Positions 15,785-24,189 of a stretch of 43,130 nt of DNA are shown here, piece by piece. The stretch is from assembly GCF_008124715.1 (NCBI RefSeq), contig NZ_VNHO01000018.1, positions 1 to 43,130 on the forward strand. The letters run 5' to 3'. The notes beneath the pieces were generated by a model, which worked only from the letters and a program-made list of their open reading frames with translations, did no database searches and was not told the DNA's origin. The DNA is from Thermosediminibacter litoriperuensis. GTDB taxonomy: Bacteria; Bacillota; Thermosediminibacteria; Thermosediminibacterales; Thermosediminibacteraceae. Numbering within the stretch: position 1 is the first letter of the stretch; the number at the start of each line of letters is the position of its first letter. The position numbers were made by a program, and so were the translations under genes.

Positions 15785-15867
15785 TTGACATAGAGGGTCT
15801 TTTTACACAATATCATAAAATAACCACACGATTGGTTAAAGATTATTTTTTATGTTGTATATTGTGT
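15785..15867 (+). promoter_or_regulatory. Promoter and inverted repeat before the NuoEF-like operon
   Basis: TTGACA at 15785-15790 and CAATAT at 15808-15813 are 17 bases apart. The -10 overlaps the left arm of an exact nine-base inverted repeat ACACAATAT / ATATTGTGT (15805-15813 and 15859-15867), with A/T-rich partly complementary DNA between. This could be an operator or a leader hairpin. It does not match the usual Rex site. The 247-base gap 15667-15913 holds nothing else recognisable. Confidence 0.5.
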
Positions 15868-15913
15868 TATAATTCTTATAGATCAGTAATTAAAATGAAA
15901 GGGTGAAAATTAG

Positions 15914-16441
15914 ATGTTTTGCTGCATCGGTGAAGAACACGGAATAGAAAAAAATTTTCCCGATGAAGAGGTGGACCTTGCGGTTTTGGAGCCGGTTTTG
16001 AAGGAGTACCGCGGTATTCCCGGCAGCCTGATCACTGTGCTGCAGAAAGCCCAGGATGTATACGGGTATCTGCCCAGAAGGGCCCTATACCATATCGCCA
16101 GGGAAATCGGTGTAAAACCCGCCAAAGTGTTCGGAGTGGCCACCTTTTATGCCCAGTTCAGGTTAAAGCCCGTAGGCAAACACCTCATAATGGTCTGCCA
16201 TGGCACGGCCTGCCACGTTAACGGGGCGGAACTAATAACCAGCGCCCTGTGCGATGAACTGAATATAAAGGATGGGGAGACTACCGCCGACGGGCTTTTT
16301 ACCCTTCAAAACGTAGCGTGCCTGGGTTGCTGCAGTCTGGCCCCGGTCATGATGATCGACGGGGAAGCGTACGGCAAACTCACGCCCGATAAGGCCAGGG
16401 ACGTGATAAGGGATATCTATAGACGAGAGACGGGGAAATAA
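15914..16441 (+). CDS. NuoE-like [2Fe-2S] subunit of an NAD(P)H-linked flavoprotein complex
   Basis: A 175-residue thioredoxin-fold protein of the NuoE/HndA/HydC family. The [2Fe-2S] ligands are seen as VCHGTACHVNGAE (residues about 95-107) and ACLGCCSLAPVMM (about 134-146). An N-terminal helical bundle contains GSLITVLQKAQDVYGYLP, the usual family signature. In bifurcating hydrogenases and formate dehydrogenases this subunit passes electrons next to the NuoF-like flavoprotein. ATG at 15914 follows AAAGGGTGAAAATTAG. It starts a three-gene operon (gaps 18 and 19 bases) whose promoter region carries an inverted repeat. Confidence 0.9.
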   Translation: MFCCIGEEHGIEKNFPDEEVDLAVLEPVLKEYRGIPGSLITVLQKAQDVYGYLPRRALYHIAREIGVKPAKVFGVATFYAQFRLKPVGKHLIMVCHGTACHVNGAELITSALCDELNIKDGETTADGLFTLQNVACLGCCSLAPVMMIDGEAYGKLTPDKARDVIRDIYRRETGK

Positions 16442-16459
16442 AAACTGGAGGTGTAGAAA

Positions 16460-18211
16460 GTGAAAGTAGTCGTTGGCCTTGGAAGCTGCGGAATAGCCGC
16501 AGGGGGAAACAAGGTACTAGAGGCTATCCAGGACGAAGTGAGAAGCAGGGGGATTTCTGTTGATGTACAAAAGGCCGGATGTATTGGGATGTGCTACCTG
16601 GAGCCCATTATCGACGTAGTAGACGACGAGGGCAACAGGACCACTTACGTCAGGGTAACTCCGGAAATTGTAAAGGAAATTTTCGACAATCACATCGAAA
16701 AAGGAAAGGTGCTGAGCGAGTACACAATCGCGGAGGATGACCGGTCTTACATCGACGGCCAGATGAGAATCGCATTGAGGAACTGCGGGGTGATTGACCC
16801 CGAATCGATAGACGAGTACATCGAAAGGGATGGCTACAGAGCCCTGGAAAAAGTGCTTAAGGAGATGACTCCGGAGCAGGTCATCGAAGAAATGAAGATA
16901 TCAGGCCTCCGGGGCAGGGGCGGCGCCGGCTTCCCCACCTGGTTCAAGTGGAACGCTGCCAGGAGCGCCCAGGGGTCTCCCAAGTATGTGGTGTGCAACG
17001 CCGACGAAGGGGACCCGGGAGCCTTCATGGACAGGAGCGTGCTGGAGGGCGACCCCCACTCGGTGCTGGAAGGCATGGCCATCGCCGGCTATGCTATCGG
17101 GGCGGAACAGGGGTTTATCTATGTCAGGGCTGAATACCCGCTCGCCATAAAGAGACTTGAAATAGCCATTGAGCAGGCCCGACAAAAGGGCTTCCTCGGC
17201 AAAGATATAATGGGCGCCGGCTTTTGTTTCGACGTAAAAATAAAGGCCGGGGCGGGGGCCTTCGTGTGCGGCGAGGAAACCGCCCTCATCGCGTCGCTGG
17301 AAGGAGAAAGGGGAATGCCCAGGCTTAAACCGCCGTTCCCCGCCCAGAAGGGGTATATGGGCAAACCCACCAATATCAACAACGTGGAGACCTTCGCCAA
17401 CGTACCGTGGATTATACTGAAGGGCGGCAAAGCCTTTGCGGCCATAGGGACCGAAAAGAGCAAGGGCACGAAGGTGTTTGCCCTGGCGGGCAAGGTGAAA
17501 AAGGGCGGCCTTGTGGAAGTGCCCATGGGCTTATCGCTGAAAGATGTCATCTTCAAGATAGGCGGCGGGATAAAGAACGATAAGAAGATAAAAGCCGTCC
17601 AGCTGGGCGGGCCGTCGGGCGGCTGCATACCCGAGTCCCTGCTGGACACCCCGGTGGACTACGAGTCTATCGTGAAGACCGGAGCCATTATGGGCTCGGG
17701 CGGTATGATAGTTATGGACGAGACCACCTGTATGGTGGATATGGCAAGATTTTTCCTGGATTTCACTCGGAAGGAGTCCTGCGGTAAGTGCACCCACTGC
17801 CGCCTCGGCACCAAGAGGATGCTGGAGATCCTGGAAAGGATTTGCGAGGGCAGGGGTGAGGAGTCGGATCTGGAGCTGCTGGAGGAGCTGGCCGTGAACG
17901 TGAAAGGAGGCTCTCTGTGCGGCCTCGGCCAGACGGCACCTAACCCCGTACTCACCACCCTCAGGTACTTCAGAGACGAGTACGAGGCGCATATAAAGGA
18001 TAAAAAGTGCCCGGCGAAACAGTGTAAGGCCCTCATCGCTTACAGGATAGATGCAGAAAAATGCAGGAGCTGCGGCCTCTGCGCGCGCAAGTGTCCGGTA
18101 AACACTATAAGGGGTTCGAAGGGGCAGCCTTACGAGATCATCCGGGAAAACTGCACCAAGTGCGGTACGTGTCTAGAGGTCTGCCGCTTCGGCGCGGTCG
18201 CAGTAGAATAA
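16460..18211 (+). CDS. NuoF-like NADH-binding flavoprotein with extra Fe-S domains
   Basis: A 583-residue protein of the HydB/HndC layout. Residues 1-90 are a thioredoxin-like [2Fe-2S] domain (GSCGIAAGG, AGCIGMCYLEP). The NuoF core has the FMN/NADH site LRGRGGAGFPTWFKW (150-164), CNADEGDPGAFMDR and GAGAFVCGEETAL, followed by the N3-type cluster ESCGKCTHCRLGT near 436-448. The C-terminus adds two [4Fe-4S] ferredoxin motifs (CRSCGLCARKCP and CTKCGTCLEVC). It would oxidise or reduce NADH and exchange electrons with ferredoxin. GTG at 16460 follows CTGGAGGTG. No hydrogenase subunit lies next to it, so the partner is the downstream fusion. Confidence 0.92.
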   Translation: MKVVVGLGSCGIAAGGNKVLEAIQDEVRSRGISVDVQKAGCIGMCYLEPIIDVVDDEGNRTTYVRVTPEIVKEIFDNHIEKGKVLSEYTIAEDDRSYIDGQMRIALRNCGVIDPESIDEYIERDGYRALEKVLKEMTPEQVIEEMKISGLRGRGGAGFPTWFKWNAARSAQGSPKYVVCNADEGDPGAFMDRSVLEGDPHSVLEGMAIAGYAIGAEQGFIYVRAEYPLAIKRLEIAIEQARQKGFLGKDIMGAGFCFDVKIKAGAGAFVCGEETALIASLEGERGMPRLKPPFPAQKGYMGKPTNINNVETFANVPWIILKGGKAFAAIGTEKSKGTKVFALAGKVKKGGLVEVPMGLSLKDVIFKIGGGIKNDKKIKAVQLGGPSGGCIPESLLDTPVDYESIVKTGAIMGSGGMIVMDETTCMVDMARFFLDFTRKESCGKCTHCRLGTKRMLEILERICEGRGEESDLELLEELAVNVKGGSLCGLGQTAPNPVLTTLRYFRDEYEAHIKDKKCPAKQCKALIAYRIDAEKCRSCGLCARKCPVNTIRGSKGQPYEIIRENCTKCGTCLEVCRFGAVAVE

Positions 18212-18230
18212 AGATAATGGAGGGGGAAAC

Positions 18231-21200
18231 ATGGAGGAAATAAGGCTGAATATAAACGGACGCGAAGTCAGAGGGTTAAAAGGGCAGACCATCCTCGAAG
18301 TTGCCAGGGAAAACGGGATAGACATTCCCACCCTGTGCTACGACGAGAGAGTTAAGATATACGGTTCCTGCGGTCTGTGCCTGGTGGAGGTCGAGGGCGC
18401 TCCCAAGCTGCTCCGGGCCTGCGCCACCGAGATTTCCAACGGTATGGTGGTCTACACCGATACGAAGAAAGTACGGGCATCCAGAAAAGTGGCCCTGGAA
18501 CTCCTGCTGTCCAACCACACCGGCGACTGCCGCCCGCCCTGCCGCCAGGCGTGTCCCGCCCATACCGACTGTCAGGGATACGTGGGGCTCATAGCCAACG
18601 GCCAGTACCGCGAGGCCGTTAAGCTGATTAAGGAACAGCTGCCGCTTCCCGCAAGCATAGGGAGGATCTGTCCACACCCGTGCGAGGATGCCTGCAGGAG
18701 GCGGCTGGTGGAGGAGCCCATCGCCATCGCCTGGCTCAAAAGGTTCGTGGGTGATGTGGACCTGGCGTCGGAATATCCCTATATGCCTGAAATAAAGCCC
18801 CCGACCGGCAAATCCGTGGCGGTGGTCGGCGGCGGCCCGGCAGGGCTGAGCGCCGCGTACTACCTTGCAAAAGAAGGCCACAGGGTTGTGGTCTACGAAG
18901 CTATGGAAAAACCCGGCGGCATGCTGAGATACGGCATACCCCAGTACCGCCTTCCTAAAGAGGTGTTGGACAGGGAAATAGACCTGATCAAGAAAATGGG
19001 CGTCGAGTTTATAACCGGCTGCAGAGTAGGCAGGGACGTGACTTCAGACTACCTGAGGTCCAGCTTTGATGCTGTATTTCTAGCAATCGGCGCGTGGAGG
19101 AGCTCCAGGATAGGCTGTCCCGGCGAGGATCTGGACGGCGTAATGGGAGGCATCGACTTTTTAAGGGCTGTGGCAAAGGGCGAGCCGGTGAATATGGGCC
19201 GCAGGGTCGCGGTGGTGGGCGGCGGCAACACCGCCATGGACGCATGCCGCACTGCGGTTCGCCTGGGGGCCGAAGAAGTGTACGTGCTGTACAGACGCAC
19301 GAGAAACGAGATGCCTGCCAACGAAGTTGAAATAAAAGAGGCCGAGGAAGAGGGCGTGAAGTTTGTCTTCCTCGTGGCCCCGATAGAGATCATGGGCAGG
19401 GACGGCAGGGTTGCCGCTGTGAGGCTGCAGAAGATGAGGCTGGGAGAACCCGACGCCACCGGCAGGAGAAAGCCGGAACCTATCCCCGGCGAGGAGGAGA
19501 TACTGGAGGTTGATACGGTTATAGCTGCAATAGGGCAGGAGGTAAACCCCGAAGGCCTGGAAGGCGTCGACCTCACCAGAAAGAGGACCATTTCCGCCGA
19601 CGAAGGCACGTTTGCCACCAGTATACCGGGGGTATTCGCCGGCGGCGACGCCGTCAACGAAGGCCCCGGGATAGCCATCGAGGCCGTGGCCGACGGCAAG
19701 AAAGCCGCGGAAGTGATTATGAGCCATCTGGAAGGAAACGTCATCCCGTACAGGGAGCCCTATGTAGTGAAGCGCGATGACCTGACCGAAGCCGATTTCG
19801 CCGACAGGGAAAGGATTCCCCGGGCCCCCATGCCTCACATGTCTCCCGAAGAGAGGAAGACCAACTTCAGGGAATTCGTACTGGGCTACAGCGAGGAAGA
19901 CGCAAAGAAAGAAGCCATGCGCTGCCTGGAGTGCGGCTGCAAGGACTTCTTCGAGTGTAAACTCATAAAATACGCCAACGAGTACGGAGTAAACCCCGAA
20001 AAGCTCGAAGGTGAAGTAAACAGGTACGAATACCGGGAAGATCATCCGTTTATCGTAAGAGATCCTAATAAGTGCATCCTGTGCGGGCTGTGCGTGAGGG
20101 TGTGCGACGAGGTCATTGGTATTACCGCCCTGGGATTTGTGAACAGGGGGTTCGACACGGTTATAAGGCCCGAGTTCGAGCTGCCCTTAAAGGACAGTTC
20201 CTGTATATCCTGCGGCCAGTGCGTGGCCGTATGCCCCACGGGAGCACTGCAGGAAAAGCCGCCGGTGGCAAAGCCCGTGCCGGTGGCAACGGAGAAAAAG
20301 CATACGGTATGCTCCTTCTGCGGCGTCGGCTGCAGCATAAAGCTGGATATAAGGGGAGATATGATTCTGAGAGCGCTTCCCGACAGGGAGAGCCCTGTGG
20401 ACGCCGGACACCTGTGCGTGAAGGGTCGCTTCGGGTTCAGCGCGATTACCGCCGGAGAAAGGCTGACATCACCGCTGGTTAGGGAGAACGGGAAATTTGC
20501 TGAGACTGCCTGGGAAGAAGCCCTGCTCTATGCCGGCAGGAAGGCCCAAGGGATCAGGGCTATGAACGGCGGGGAAAGTCTGGCGGTATTCGTATCGCCC
20601 GGGCTCACCAACGAGGAGATTTTTATGGCGGTGGAGTTTGCAAGAAAGGGTCTGGGTACACCCCATGTGGCTTCCTTCGGCAATTCCCCCGGCGGCCTGA
20701 AGGATATCCTGGGCTGCGATGCGTCCACCAATTCGCTGGAAGAGCTGACTTCCACCGATCTGTTGCTGCTGATCGGATGTCGGGTGATGGAGGATTACGC
20801 CGTAGCGGGGTTGAAGATAAGAGAGGCGTTGAAGAGGGGGACTCAACTGGTCGTCATAAACCCCGAACCTTCCATCACCGACGAGTGGGCCCACAGAGTA
20901 GTAAGGCCGGAAAACAGCGTGGACTTCCTTAAAGCCCTGCTGAAGGGTCTTATTGAGGAAGGCTTTACATCCGGTGCGGCAAGAGCCGAGGGGTTCGAGG
21001 AACTGAAGGCCTCCCTGGCCGACACTGCGGTGCCCGACGATATCAGGGAAATAGCGCGCCTCTACGGCCGGGCTAGGAACGCCATGGTTGTTTTCGACCA
21101 CGAGAGGCTTACTCGCGACGCCGAAAGGCTTATAGCTTCCATAGCCGTCGTAACGGGCCACATTGGAAGGCCCCGCAACGGTATCATTATGCTCAGGGCG

Positions 21201-21851
21201 AAGAGCAACGCCCAGGGCCTCGTGGACATGGGAGTGACGGCGGACGCCGGAGAGATTCTGAAGCTCATCGAACAGGGCAGGATAAAAGGAGCGTTTATTT
21301 TCGGTGAAGATCCGGCCGGTTCTGACGCCGCCGTAACCGGCATACTGGAGAAACTGGAATTCCTGGCGGTCCAGGACCTGTTCCTCACCGACACTGCCCG
21401 CCTGGCGGATGTAGTGTTGCCGGCAGCGGCCTTTTCCGAGTCCCGGGGCTCCTACACCAGTGCCGAGCGCAGGGTGCAGTGGTTTGAGAGGGCCCTGCCG
21501 GCCGTTACGGGCCGCGAGAACTGGCAGGTGATACAGGACCTGGCCAGCGCCACCGGATGTGCTTTCAGCTTCAAATCGCCGGAGGAGGCGCTGGATGCGA
21601 TCTCACGGCAGATACCCGAGTACCGGGGAATAAAAAAGCCGGCATTAACGAGGTGCGGCATATTCTGGCCTGCGGGGACGAAAGATGCCTTCGGCACGCC
21701 GGTGCTATACAGGGAAGGTTTTAATTTCGAAGGTGGCAGGGCGAAATTGGCCGTGTCCGCCGGGGGACCCGCGTTCAGGTGCATGGGTCCGACCGATGTC
21801 GTCGAGAGGGCCTTTGCCCGGAAAATGAGGGAGACCGGTATAGCGAGGTAA
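18231..21851 (+). CDS. Fusion: 2Fe-2S + GltD/NfnB-like flavoprotein + ferredoxin + NuoG/FDH-like domain
   Basis: A 1206-residue multidomain redox protein. Residues 1-80: plant-type [2Fe-2S] domain (GSCGLCLVEVEG). About 95-510: GltD/NfnB-like domain with Fe-S Cys (GRICPHPCEDAC), an FAD fold VVGGGPAGLSAAYYLA near 195, an NADPH fold VVGGGNTAMDACRTA near 325 and GVFAGGDAVNEG near 466. About 560-675: cluster motifs CILCGLCVRVC and CISCGQCVAVCP. From 690: molybdopterin-oxidoreductase-like domain with CSFCGVGC...CVKGRFG. Where formate dehydrogenases carry the Mo/W-ligand Cys or Sec followed by His, this protein reads VASFGNSPGGL, so it is probably NuoG-like and not a formate dehydrogenase. NADH (upstream subunit), NADPH and ferredoxin sites in one complex suggest electron confurcation. 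Confidence 0.85.
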   Translation: MEEIRLNINGREVRGLKGQTILEVARENGIDIPTLCYDERVKIYGSCGLCLVEVEGAPKLLRACATEISNGMVVYTDTKKVRASRKVALELLLSNHTGDCRPPCRQACPAHTDCQGYVGLIANGQYREAVKLIKEQLPLPASIGRICPHPCEDACRRRLVEEPIAIAWLKRFVGDVDLASEYPYMPEIKPPTGKSVAVVGGGPAGLSAAYYLAKEGHRVVVYEAMEKPGGMLRYGIPQYRLPKEVLDREIDLIKKMGVEFITGCRVGRDVTSDYLRSSFDAVFLAIGAWRSSRIGCPGEDLDGVMGGIDFLRAVAKGEPVNMGRRVAVVGGGNTAMDACRTAVRLGAEEVYVLYRRTRNEMPANEVEIKEAEEEGVKFVFLVAPIEIMGRDGRVAAVRLQKMRLGEPDATGRRKPEPIPGEEEILEVDTVIAAIGQEVNPEGLEGVDLTRKRTISADEGTFATSIPGVFAGGDAVNEGPGIAIEAVADGKKAAEVIMSHLEGNVIPYREPYVVKRDDLTEADFADRERIPRAPMPHMSPEERKTNFREFVLGYSEEDAKKEAMRCLECGCKDFFECKLIKYANEYGVNPEKLEGEVNRYEYREDHPFIVRDPNKCILCGLCVRVCDEVIGITALGFVNRGFDTVIRPEFELPLKDSSCISCGQCVAVCPTGALQEKPPVAKPVPVATEKKHTVCSFCGVGCSIKLDIRGDMILRALPDRESPVDAGHLCVKGRFGFSAITAGERLTSPLVRENGKFAETAWEEALLYAGRKAQGIRAMNGGESLAVFVSPGLTNEEIFMAVEFARKGLGTPHVASFGNSPGGLKDILGCDASTNSLEELTSTDLLLLIGCRVMEDYAVAGLKIREALKRGTQLVVINPEPSITDEWAHRVVRPENSVDFLKALLKGLIEEGFTSGAARAEGFEELKASLADTAVPDDIREIARLYGRARNAMVVFDHERLTRDAERLIASIAVVTGHIGRPRNGIIMLRAKSNAQGLVDMGVTADAGEILKLIEQGRIKGAFIFGEDPAGSDAAVTGILEKLEFLAVQDLFLTDTARLADVVLPAAAFSESRGSYTSAERRVQWFERALPAVTGRENWQVIQDLASATGCAFSFKSPEEALDAISRQIPEYRGIKKPALTRCGIFWPAGTKDAFGTPVLYREGFNFEGGRAKLAVSAGGPAFRCMGPTDVVERAFARKMRETGIAR

Positions 21852-21865
21852 TATGTAAGATAATT

Positions 21866-21900
21866 GAGAGCCCGCATCTTTAAGATGCGGGCTCTTAATT
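21866..21900 (+). terminator. Terminator of the NuoEF-like operon
   Basis: A 13-base perfect stem GAGCCCGCATCTT / AAGATGCGGGCTC with a very short loop, followed by TTAATTAG, 16 bases after the stop of the fusion gene. Confidence 0.85.
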
Positions 21901-22111
21901 AGCAATTGCAAACCCGGCTGAATATACTATTTTGTGCGAATATCTTCCCGCTCCCGTTAATATTTTATATCAACGGCCGCTATAACTTTTGTAGAAATCA
22001 TTGTTCCACTCATCAATATTTAACAATTGGGCAGAGGATATACCGGAAGGAATTTTCTGCCGGTCGTTGAATTATATATTATTCAATTTTTCATACGAGG
22101 AGAGACCTGAA

Positions 22112-23071
22112 TTGAAAATCGGCATACCGAGAGCCCTGGCCTACTACGCTTACTATCCTTTCGTAAACACTTTTTTTGAAAAACTGGGCCTGGAAGTGGT
22201 CGTCTCGGACCCCACGTCGAAAGAGATAATGGATGCCGGCGTTGAAGACGCCGTGGCGGACGCCTGCGTGCCCATAAAACTTTTTCACGGACACGTCAGG
22301 AATCTGCTGGGTCGGGTGGATTACGTCTTCGTCCCGAGGCTGGTGAGTGTGAACCGGGAAGCCACCTTCTGCCCTAAATTTCTGGGACTGCCCGACATGG
22401 TCGCCTGCTCGATAACAAACCTGAATAATATGCTGGAAGTTAGAATAGATATCGGAAAGAGAAAAAGGGAGCTTTTTTTAACCTGCCTCAGGGTAGGCAG
22501 AAAATTCCGGAAGGGGTTCTTTACGGCTTACAACGCTTACCTAAAAGCCCTCATGAGTTTGAAAAACTACACACACCAGTTCCTGCAGGGAGGTATTCCG
22601 CCCCTGGGCGTACTGACCCAGAAAAAAAGCGCCGATATCAAACTGGGGGTCGTCGGTTACCCGTATATGCTCTATGACCCGTACCTGAGCCTGGACCTTA
22701 TAAAGAAGCTGATAGGCATGGGAACTTATGTGATTACTCCCGAGATGGTGCCGGAAAAGGTAAAGCAGAAATACGCGGGGAAGCTTAAAAAGACGCTTTT
22801 TTGGACCTTCAGCAACAGCGTCTTGCGGACCGCTTTTCATTTCTTGGAGACCGGCTGCGTCGACGGCATCATTCACGTAACCGCTTTCGGCTGCGGCCCT
22901 GACTTTATAGTGGACAAAATAATGGAACTGGAGGCCAGGGACAGGAACATACCCTACCTGACCATCGCCCTCGACGAGCACACCGGGCAGGAAGGCCTTA
23001 ACACCAGGCTGGAAGCCTTTGTAGATATGTTGAGGAGAAAAAGAAAGGTAAAAGAGGCGGCTATGTTATGA
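22112..23071 (+). CDS. Acyl-CoA dehydratase activase-related protein (DUF2229/COG3580-type)
   Basis: A 319-residue protein starting LKIGIPRALAYYAYYPF, the opening of the DUF2229 domain found with CoA-substrate-specific enzyme activases. Other family features: CVPIKLFHGHV, VTAFGCGPDFIVDKI near the end and LTIALDEHTGQEGLNTRLEAF. The Cys residues in these segments probably bind an Fe-S cluster. Start is TTG 22112, seven bases after CGAGGAGAG; an upstream in-frame TTG at 22001 lacks homology and a binding site. The stop overlaps the next ATG by four bases. In many genomes these pieces form one protein of about 1400 residues; here they are three genes. Confidence 0.82.
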   Translation: MKIGIPRALAYYAYYPFVNTFFEKLGLEVVVSDPTSKEIMDAGVEDAVADACVPIKLFHGHVRNLLGRVDYVFVPRLVSVNREATFCPKFLGLPDMVACSITNLNNMLEVRIDIGKRKRELFLTCLRVGRKFRKGFFTAYNAYLKALMSLKNYTHQFLQGGIPPLGVLTQKKSADIKLGVVGYPYMLYDPYLSLDLIKKLIGMGTYVITPEMVPEKVKQKYAGKLKKTLFWTFSNSVLRTAFHFLETGCVDGIIHVTAFGCGPDFIVDKIMELEARDRNIPYLTIALDEHTGQEGLNTRLEAFVDMLRRKRKVKEAAML

Positions 23072-24189
23072 GAAAAGTGTCCTTTCCTTACGTAGGGAAT
23101 GCCACTATAACCTTTCAAAAGCTCATGAAGGCACTGGGCAACGATGTGGTGCTGCCCAAACGGCCTACTGAGGAAACGCTGAGCCTGGGCACCAAATATG
23201 CACCGGAGTTCGCGTGCCTGCCCTTCAAGATAGTACTGGGCACCTATATCGAGGCCCTGGAAGCAGGAGCCGACACCCTGGTTTCCACCGGAGGTGTGGG
23301 GCCCTGCAGGGCAGGACTCTACACTACCCTTCACGAGAAGATATTGAAGAGCCTGGGCTACGAATTCGAGATGATAACCCTGGAACCTCCCGGCAGGCAT
23401 CTGAGGGACCTGGTCGCCAGTATAAAAAAACTGGTAAACCGGAAGCTGTCCATCGCCGATTACTTCAGGCTGGGCCGCTTTGTATGGAAAGAGCTTCAGC
23501 TGCTGGATAAGGCGGAAAAACTCTCTCATAAGATAAGACCTTTAGAAGTTAAAAAAGGGGAAACCACCAGGACGTATAAAAAGTGCGCTGAACTGATAGC
23601 AAAGGCGCAGAATTACCGCGATCTTGTGGAAATCGAAAGGGAGATCGAGCTTCTCTATGAAAAAATCGAAAAAAAAGACGTAGATCCCATAAAAATAGGC
23701 ATCGTAGGGGAAATATACGTGGTCATCGAACCGGCGGCCAACCTGGAAATAGAAGAGATGCTGGGAGATCTGGGGGTTTATGCGGAAAGATCCATGTTTC
23801 TGGCATCTTACACTTTCTACAACGCCGTTATGGACCTTTTTAGAATGCCAGGTGAAAGGGATGTGAAAAAACTGGCTGCTCCATACTTCAAGGAAATGTG
23901 CGGCGGCCACGGGCGGGAATCGGTGGGAAACGCCATACTCTTTGCAAAAAGGGGATTTGACGGGGTGATACAACTTTCGCCTTTTACCTGCATCCCCGAA
24001 ATCGTGGCCAAGAGCATACTGCCCAAGGTCTGCGCCGAATACGATATAGGGTTTCTGCCGGTAACCCTGGACGAGCAGACGGGCAAGGAAGGATTGAGGA
24101 CCCGCGTGGAAGCCTTTGTAGACCTACTGGCAGCCAAGCGAAAGAAGAGAAAAGGAGATGTAGTATATGGCACATTACCTGGGTATTGA
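23068..24189 (+). CDS. Acyl-CoA dehydratase activase-related protein (COG3581-type)
   Basis: A 373-residue paralogue-like partner of the preceding gene: VSFPYVGNATITFQKLM at the start, PEFACLPFKIVLGTYIEAL with TGGVGPCRAGLY around residues 50-90, and CGGHGRESVGNAI, IQLSPFTCIPEIVAKSI and LPVTLDEQTGKEGLRTRVEAF toward the end. The ends of this and the preceding protein match each other (LDE.TG.EGL.TR.EAFVD), so the two domains appear to be ancient duplicates. It overlaps the upstream stop by four bases and the downstream activase by 23 bases, indicating tight translational coupling. Confidence 0.82.
   Translation: MRKVSFPYVGNATITFQKLMKALGNDVVLPKRPTEETLSLGTKYAPEFACLPFKIVLGTYIEALEAGADTLVSTGGVGPCRAGLYTTLHEKILKSLGYEFEMITLEPPGRHLRDLVASIKKLVNRKLSIADYFRLGRFVWKELQLLDKAEKLSHKIRPLEVKKGETTRTYKKCAELIAKAQNYRDLVEIEREIELLYEKIEKKDVDPIKIGIVGEIYVVIEPAANLEIEEMLGDLGVYAERSMFLASYTFYNAVMDLFRMPGERDVKKLAAPYFKEMCGGHGRESVGNAILFAKRGFDGVIQLSPFTCIPEIVAKSILPKVCAEYDIGFLPVTLDEQTGKEGLRTRVEAFVDLLAAKRKKRKGDVVYGTLPGY

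Noticed and set aside
15914-18211. Bifurcating [FeFe] hydrogenase operon
   Set aside because: The NuoE/NuoF-like subunits match that type, but no H-cluster motifs (TSCCPxW, MPCxxKxxE, FxExMACxGGCxxGGGQP) occur in the third gene.
19161-20045. Minus-strand frame of 294 codons opposite the redox fusion gene
   Set aside because: Shadow of the plus-strand gene: its sequence is rich in His/Arg/Gly/Phe repeats of the complementary codons, no start signal and no recognisable domain.
18231-21851. Formate dehydrogenase alpha subunit as the call for the fusion gene
   Set aside because: The Mo/W-ligand Cys or Sec followed by His is not present at the expected place, and no in-frame TGA codes for selenocysteine; a NuoG-like role fits better.
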